The position numbers and the translations under genes were made by a program. This document shows, in pieces, positions 59,436 to 64,000 of a stretch of 64,000 bases of DNA. Source of the stretch: Butyrivibrio sp. INlla16 (GTDB lineage Bacteria; Bacillota; Clostridia; Lachnospirales; Lachnospiraceae); the NCBI RefSeq assembly GCF_900104155.1, contig NZ_FMYB01000006.1, positions 13,014 through 77,013 of the forward strand. Direction: 5' to 3'. How positions within the stretch are numbered: position 1 is the first letter of the stretch; each line of letters opens with the position of its first letter. The notes under the pieces were generated by a model. The model worked only from the letters and a program-made list of their open reading frames with translations. It was not told where the DNA came from and did not search any database.

Positions 59436-60382
59436 TATGATTCAACCCTGGTGTCAAACAGGTTGCTCTCGAGAAGCTTGTTGTACCCGAGCCAACCCAC
59501 TTCATTCGTGTTATTAAGTATCTCTGTAAATGTCTCGAGTTTGGCATCCGTGTTGTCCGCAAGATGAAGCGCCATGGCCTCAATAATAGCGGGCATTTTG
59601 GGTGAGCCGTACTCATATTTCCCGTGGTGCGATAAAATGCAGTGCTGAAGCTCCTGCTTTAAGAGCACAGGAAAATCATTAATGTCTTTAATCTTCTCTG
59701 CAACCATCTCACTGCCCATGACGATGTGGCCGAGGAACTGACCTTCGTTTGTGTAATCATTCTCAGGGAAAAGTGAGAGTTCTCTCGTTTTTCCTATATC
59801 ATGGCAGATTGCGGCTGTTATAAGAAGATCTCTGTTTATGGCAGGATATGCCTTGGAAAAATAGTCACACATTCTGGTAACGCTCAGGGTGTGCTCCAAA
59901 AGTCCGCCCACAAAGCCGTGGTGAACCGATTTTGCCGCAGAAGACTTGCGAAATGCCTTCACAAATTCCTCATCCTTAATGAAAAGGGCCTCAAGAAGCG
60001 CCTTCAGATACTGGTTGCCAACAGTATTAATGATGGCCAGAAGGTCCTTGTACATCTCGTCGTTGTTCTTCGAAGATACCGGCAGATAGAGCGACTCATC
60101 GTACTCGCCCTCATGACAAAGGCGCGCTCTCTTGATGTTGATCTGAAGCGCGTTGTTGAAGGTTGTCACCTCACCGAAAACGTCTATATAATCCAGGGAA
60201 TCGAAGTCGTCAATTCCCTCGCTGTTGGGCTCCCAGACCTTTGCGTCGACAGTTCCTGTCTTATCCTGCAAGGTAACGGAATAGTAGGTCTTTCCGTTTT
60301 TTGTTGTTGCTGCCTGCATATGTTTGCAAAAGTAGATGTCGGCAACCCTGTCGCCGTTGTTTAAATCTTTGATGAATTTCAT
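59435..60382 (-). CDS. yhaM: 3'-5' exoribonuclease YhaM family
   Basis: A 315-aa protein with an N-terminal OB-fold (about 1-95, YYSVTLQDKTGTVDAKVWEP) and a C-terminal HD domain. HD residues are in HHGFVGGLLEHTLSVTRM, AAICHDIGKTREL, GSEMVAEKIK and CILSHHGKYEYGSPKMP. YhaM trims short RNA and DNA ends using manganese. It starts after CAGGAG with a dispersed repeat (R10) upstream and is followed without gap by mutS2. Confidence 0.93.
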   Translation of the reverse strand: MKFIKDLNNGDRVADIYFCKHMQAATTKNGKTYYSVTLQDKTGTVDAKVWEPNSEGIDDFDSLDYIDVFGEVTTFNNALQINIKRARLCHEGEYDESLYLPVSSKNNDEMYKDLLAIINTVGNQYLKALLEALFIKDEEFVKAFRKSSAAKSVHHGFVGGLLEHTLSVTRMCDYFSKAYPAINRDLLITAAICHDIGKTRELSLFPENDYTNEGQFLGHIVMGSEMVAEKIKDINDFPVLLKQELQHCILSHHGKYEYGSPKMPAIIEAMALHLADNTDAKLETFTEILNNTNEVGWLGYNKLLESNLFDTRVES

Positions 60383-60405
60383 TTATGTCTCCTGTTGTTT
60401 CTATT

Positions 60406-60451
60406 CCCCTCATCCGGCGCTTCGCGCCACCTTCCCCCTCTGGGGGAAGGC
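60406..60451 (-). repeat. Dispersed intergenic hairpin repeat, copy R10
   Basis: Short form with second stem GGCGC-GAA-GCGCC and a CTCTGG-type centre in the first stem. It fills the gap between the HtrA-like and yhaM genes; yhaM has its own CAGGAG. Confidence 0.9.
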
Positions 60452-60458
60452 TAAAATT

Positions 60459-61844
60459 TTACTCTGCATTATCGGTTGAGTTGTCCGATGATATATCAAT
60501 TGTGAGTTCGGCGTAGCCCTCGGCTGCCTGTCTCATTAATGTAAGTGTCACCTGGGTTCCGGGCTTGACATCTCTGATTCTTGATACGAAGGTGTCAAAT
60601 CCTGCCACTTCCTCTCCGTTCACTGCGGTTATTATATCTCCGCTCTGAACTCCTGAAAGCATCGCCGGTGAGTCCATTTCCGTGCGTATTACATAGGCAC
60701 CTGCAGGTATGTTCTCTCCCTCCTGAATGTCCTTAGGGACAGTCTGTCCATGGATGCCCACAAAGGTTCTCCCTTTTCCGTTGGACAGATCCTCGATAAG
60801 TGCCCGAAGCTCTGTAATTCCCACAGCCGAAAGGACGTTAGGCATAGCCTGCGTGTTGTACTTCATGTCGATGAATCCCACAACGGAGCCGGAAAGATTA
60901 ATGATGGCACCGCTTGCGTTGGTGCTTCCGTTCATGTCCGTAGTAAGGAGCTTGTAATTTGAATCAGCAAGATCAAGATCCGAGTTAGCAGATGTGACAA
61001 AGCCGTAGCACATGGATCCTCTGGTGCCCATGGGTCTTCCCACTGCAATTACAGGGGTTCCGATCACTCCGCCAGTCTTGGAGCTTCCAAGAGGCGCTAC
61101 GCCTATTGCAGCCCTGGTGTTTTCCGAAATATCCTTGTATTTTACCGCAACAATACCAAGCCCCGTAACCGCATCGCTCTGCTTCAAATATGCGCTGCCC
61201 ACGGTTTCATCGCAGAAAGTAACCTGAATCGATTCAGCATCGCTGATTGCCGAAGTCTGAACCAGGATCAGGTACTCAGCCCCGTTGTCCGCCACTATCA
61301 CACCGCAGGTCTGTCCTTCACTCTCGTAGGGATCGTTGATCCAGTTGGTGTCCGAGGTTTTTGACGTCACTGTCACAAGGCTCTTCTCAGCACTTGTAGC
61401 AACGCTTTTCAGAGAAGCGTACATATCCATGTAGTCGGTCTGGTCTGCCTGGTGCGAAGTCATCTCGCTCTTCATCTTGGAAAGCTCGGATGATGCCATG
61501 TCTATGGCAACGCTGGCAGCCTCGGCCGCAATGGCATTGTCATCAGCATACATATCCTCAGGCTGCATCTCATCTGCAACCGTCTCCTCTGTAAGTGCCA
61601 CGGGTGTGGGGGTCTCCTCCGGATATAGCCTGTTGTTTATAACGGGCGCCAGAAAAACGAAGGTCAGGCACGCCACCGCGCCAAATACCACCGCCAATGT
61701 CATAGTTATAAGAGTTCTTCTAAGAAGCTTTTTCTTGTTTATGGGGCGCTGCTTGATTTTTTCTCTTAGGAAATCCGCCCTGGCTATCGGGCTTTTCTCA
61801 GGATCAAGCTTTACGTCGTCCACGTTTTCCCTGTTATCTTCCAT
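60459..61844 (-). CDS. HtrA-like membrane protein, protease-dead, with PDZ domain
   Basis: A 461-aa protein. A cytoplasmic tail of about 42 residues precedes one helix (ITMTLAVVFGAVACLTFVFL), a helical stalk, a trypsin-like domain (about 170-345) and a PDZ domain (about 360-450, GVQSGDIITAVNGEEVAGFD). By hand alignment to HtrA, all three catalytic positions are altered. The TNNHVI segment reads VQTSAI (His to Ser), TDLAVI reads TGLGIV (Asp to Gly) and GNSGGPL reads TNASGAI (Ser to Ala). It is probably a scaffold or sensor rather than a protease. It lies 13 bases after the aminotransferase gene. Confidence 0.88.
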   Translation of the reverse strand: MEDNRENVDDVKLDPEKSPIARADFLREKIKQRPINKKKLLRRTLITMTLAVVFGAVACLTFVFLAPVINNRLYPEETPTPVALTEETVADEMQPEDMYADDNAIAAEAASVAIDMASSELSKMKSEMTSHQADQTDYMDMYASLKSVATSAEKSLVTVTSKTSDTNWINDPYESEGQTCGVIVADNGAEYLILVQTSAISDAESIQVTFCDETVGSAYLKQSDAVTGLGIVAVKYKDISENTRAAIGVAPLGSSKTGGVIGTPVIAVGRPMGTRGSMCYGFVTSANSDLDLADSNYKLLTTDMNGSTNASGAIINLSGSVVGFIDMKYNTQAMPNVLSAVGITELRALIEDLSNGKGRTFVGIHGQTVPKDIQEGENIPAGAYVIRTEMDSPAMLSGVQSGDIITAVNGEEVAGFDTFVSRIRDVKPGTQVTLTLMRQAAEGYAELTIDISSDNSTDNAE

Positions 61845-61857
61845 AACTGCCTCTTGA

Positions 61858-63018
61858 TTATCTGTGGTTATCTATGAACCGCTTTAATCTCTCCATTGCC
61901 TTTTTAAGGTCATCAAGTGAATATGCGTAGGATATTCTGATGAAGCCCTCGCCGCAGTTTCCGAATGCATTACCCGGTACCACCGCCAGTTTTTCCTCCT
62001 GGAGAAGCTTAGTTGCAAACTCATCGCTGCTCATTCCGAATTCCTTGATGCACGGGAATATGTAAAAAGCTCCGAAGGGCTCAAAACACGGAAGTCCAAG
62101 GTCTCTGAGCTCCTTTACAAGATATCTTCTCCTCTGGTTATACTGCTCACGCATCATGGCAACGTCTTCGTCGCCGTTTTTCAGTGCCTCCACAGCGGCA
62201 TACTGACTGGTCGTGGGTGCGCACATGATCGCGAACTGGTGGATTTTGGTCATCTGAGCTATGATGTCCTTCGGTCCGCAAGCGTATCCCAGTCTCCATC
62301 CGGTCATCGCATAGGACTTTGAAAAACCGTTGATAAGCACGGTTCTCTCGTACATTCCGGGAATCTCTACAATTGACACATGTTTATCTGTATAGGTCAA
62401 TTCTGAGTAAATCTCATCGGATATTACAAAGAGGTCTTTCTCCTCTATAACCTTTGCAATGGCCTCGAGGTCCTTCTTTTCCATAATTGCCCCTGTCGGG
62501 TTGTTGGGGAAAGGCAGAACAAGTATCTTGGTCTTGTCCGTTACATGCTCTAGTATCTCTTCAGCTGTAAGTCTGAATTCATTTTCTTCCTTAAGCTCGA
62601 TGATAACCGGCTTTGCTCCCGCAAGGATTGCGCAGGGCTCATAGGAAACGTAGCTGGGTTGTGGTATTAAGACCTCATCCCCCGGATCAACCATTGCCCT
62701 GAGCGCAAGGTCAATCGCTTCGGAACCTCCGACGGTGACAAGCACCTGGTCGTCGGGCTCATATTGTATGTTCTGTCTGCGTTTTAAGTAATTGCAGACT
62801 TCTACCTTAAGTTCTCTCAAACCGGAATTGGACGTGTAGAAAGTGCGTCCTTTTTCCAATGAATAAATGCCCTCATCCCTGATATGCCAGGGTGTATCAA
62901 AATCGGGTTCACCCACACCAAGTGATATTGCGCCGTCAATAGACTTCACAACATCAAAGAATTTGCGGATTCCCGAGGGCTTGATTTCAACGATTTTCTC
63001 AGAAAGCGGATTCCTCAT
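61858..63018 (-). CDS. PLP-dependent class I/II aminotransferase
   Basis: A 386-aa fold-type I aminotransferase, near aspartate/aromatic aminotransferases and PatA. The PLP lysine is in NGFSKSYAMTGWRLGY. Other family residues appear in LVTVGGSEAIDLALRA, PNNPTGAIMEKKDLE, VISDEIYSELTY and the C-terminal FIRISYAYS with the carboxylate-binding Arg. The start overlaps the Lrp stop (ATGA). Together with the Lrp-type regulator this suggests amino acid metabolism controlled by an amino acid; the substrate is unknown. Confidence 0.95.
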   Translation of the reverse strand: MRNPLSEKIVEIKPSGIRKFFDVVKSIDGAISLGVGEPDFDTPWHIRDEGIYSLEKGRTFYTSNSGLRELKVEVCNYLKRRQNIQYEPDDQVLVTVGGSEAIDLALRAMVDPGDEVLIPQPSYVSYEPCAILAGAKPVIIELKEENEFRLTAEEILEHVTDKTKILVLPFPNNPTGAIMEKKDLEAIAKVIEEKDLFVISDEIYSELTYTDKHVSIVEIPGMYERTVLINGFSKSYAMTGWRLGYACGPKDIIAQMTKIHQFAIMCAPTTSQYAAVEALKNGDEDVAMMREQYNQRRRYLVKELRDLGLPCFEPFGAFYIFPCIKEFGMSSDEFATKLLQEEKLAVVPGNAFGNCGEGFIRISYAYSLDDLKKAMERLKRFIDNHR

Positions 63019-63503
63019 GGTGTGACTATCTCCCTTGTATCTTCATATTTTTTTGTCAAAATTGTTCCGTGCTCTTTGTACTTCTGAAGTATGAAGTGCG
63101 TAGAGCAGCTAAGGACAGTATCAAGCGGTGACAATTTGTTTGTAACAAAGGTTGCCACTTCTTTAAGGCTCTTGCCCTCAAGCATTACCATGAGGTCAAA
63201 GCCGCCTGACATCAGATATACACTTGTAACTTCCGGATATTTATAGATTCTCTCAGCGATGGAATCAAAGCCAATGCCTCTCTGAGGTGTAACCTTAACC
63301 TCGATGAGAGCCATTACCTTCTCTATGTTGGTTTTGGACCAGTCAATCATTGTATGATAACCACAGATGATTCCCTCATCCTCAAGAGCTCTGAGTTCAT
63401 TCGCGACTTCGATCTCCGGCGCGGCCAGAATCACCGCCAGTTCCTCAACGCCTATACGGCTGTTCTTATCAATTGCGCGAAGTAATTCATCTCTGTTTAC
63501 CAT
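63015..63503 (-). CDS. Lrp/AsnC family transcriptional regulator
   Basis: A 162-aa regulator. The N-terminal winged helix reads NSRIGVEELAVILAAPEIEV, followed by ALEDEGIICGYHTMIDW. The C-terminal RAM/effector domain has MALIEVKVTPQRGIGFDSIA and YLMSGGFDLMVMLEGKS. The ATG at 63503 follows GGAGGAGA at proper spacing; the longer reading to 63560 is not needed. It is four-base overlapped with the aminotransferase gene, which it probably regulates in response to an amino acid. Confidence 0.94.
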   Translation of the reverse strand: MVNRDELLRAIDKNSRIGVEELAVILAAPEIEVANELRALEDEGIICGYHTMIDWSKTNIEKVMALIEVKVTPQRGIGFDSIAERIYKYPEVTSVYLMSGGFDLMVMLEGKSLKEVATFVTNKLSPLDTVLSCSTHFILQKYKEHGTILTKKYEDTREIVTP

Positions 63504-63569
63504 GGTATTCTCCTCCAAACATTTAAATAGACGGGCAAAATGACATGCTTTGCCCTGCACATATTCTCA

Positions 63570-64000
63570 TTATTGTACCATAAAATCAGCACTTGTTATA
63601 CCTGCAAGCTTAAGGATCTCATCCGGCTGGGGTTTATCGAGGTAGCGGACTTCATCGTCGTTGATGATCTTCTTATCATTACTATCAGTTGTAACACCAA
63701 TAATTGCCGCGTTTATGCCGGTTTCTTCATAGGCTCTGACAAGACCCTCACCGTCATCAGTGAGAATCAGGAGCGAACCGCCTGAGATCATCTGGTAGGG
63801 ATTGAGGCCAAGATGATTTGTAATCTCAATACTTTCCTGGCGGATTGGAATCTTCTTCAAATCTACTTCCAGGCCACAATGTGCTCTGGCGGCGACATCC
63901 CAGAGAGCAGCGAAGACTCCTCCTGATGATATATCATGTTTAAATGTGACACCGGAGTTTGCCAGCGCTATCTCGGCATCCCTTCTGACAGAAACAAACT
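63570..64000 (-). CDS. AIR synthase-related protein, C-terminal part (cut by right edge)
   Basis: At least 141 residues remain open up to the right edge, so the gene continues outside. The visible part reads FKHDISSGGVFAALWDVAAR, then CGLEVDLKKIPIRQESIEI and NPYQMISGGSLLILTDDGE. This is the C-terminal ATP-binding half of the PurM/HypE/SelD superfamily, closest to the AIR synthase-related proteins common beside Lrp and aminotransferase genes in Clostridia. A TTG at 63860 has been read as a start elsewhere, but the frame is open upstream with conserved sequence. Function within the superfamily is unknown; HypE is less likely without hyp genes. Confidence 0.88.
   Translation of the reverse strand, partial: FVSVRRDAEIALANSGVTFKHDISSGGVFAALWDVAARAHCGLEVDLKKIPIRQESIEITNHLGLNPYQMISGGSLLILTDDGEGLVRAYEETGINAAIIGVTTDSNDKKIINDDEVRYLDKPQPDEILKLAGITSADFMVQ

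Noticed and set aside
63570-63860. Short complete 96-residue gene starting at TTG 63860
   Set aside because: The frame stays open to the window edge with conserved AIR-synthase-like sequence, so the gene is longer and truncated by the edge.

Overview
The window looks like chromosome from a Lachnospiraceae-type Firmicute (Butyrivibrio, Pseudobutyrivibrio or a close relative). The evidence is moderate GC content, good AGGAGG-type ribosome binding sites, a small rubredoxin, many CUT1 and CUT2 sugar ABC transporters, YesM/YesN-type two-component proteins, MutS2, YhaM, and cytoplasmic GH3 and GH31 glycosidases. Almost every gene is on the minus strand. The exceptions are tnpA (866-1324), a PD-(D/E)XK-like protein (14247-15047) and a chemoreceptor (15574-17385). 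I see no rRNA, tRNA, cas genes or phage genes.

Layout. 1-1380: a decayed IS200/IS605-type element with a broken tnpB running off the left edge, an intact tnpA and a terminal hairpin. 1385-1645: an unusual palindrome cluster and rubredoxin. 1754-13744: a surface polysaccharide cluster with gmd and rmd (GDP-D-rhamnose), six soluble glycosyltransferases, a membrane GT-C-like protein, a DUF2304 protein and a Wzm/Wzt ABC exporter. 13745-15573: an AT-richer island with one nuclease-fold gene between two non-coding stretches, one holding three TTGCGC boxes at 11-bp spacing and the other four tandem 63-64 bp units. 15574-18482: a methyl-accepting chemotaxis protein facing a Ser/Ala-rich protein. 18658-20899: an orphan YtfQ-like sugar-binding lipoprotein and a second lipoprotein. 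21013-32195: an oligosaccharide uptake and breakdown locus (solute-binding protein, two permeases, ATPase, PHP hydrolase, GH3, class-C beta-lactamase-like esterase, GH31); a beta-glucosidase plus an alpha-xylosidase-like GH31 would suit xyloglucan oligosaccharides. 32262-34674: thiamine pyrophosphokinase, a GH114-like secreted protein and an OGG-type DNA glycosylase.

34770-47128 is a sugar sensing and import region. A membrane-anchored sugar-binding protein, a YesM-type kinase, a YesN-type regulator and a sugar-binding lipoprotein form one operon. It ends at a strong terminator just before a chvE-mmsA-mmsB importer. A MglB-like binding protein and a degenerate GGDEF protein follow. 47151-52041 is a complete livJHMGF branched-chain amino acid importer. 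52301-64000 holds housekeeping genes: cytidine deaminase, a 23S rRNA methyltransferase, trmL, an OmpR-type two-component system, mutS2, yhaM, a protease-dead HtrA-like protein, an aminotransferase, an Lrp/AsnC regulator and the end of an AIR-synthase-like gene.

The most striking non-gene feature is a dispersed repeat family at ten intergenic sites. Every copy is oriented the same way relative to transcription, immediately upstream of a start codon. One stem differs between copies by paired compensatory changes, and the repeat end supplies the likely Shine-Dalgarno sequence in at least four cases. This and the tandem 63-64 bp array beside the nuclease-fold gene are the best candidates here for something not yet described.
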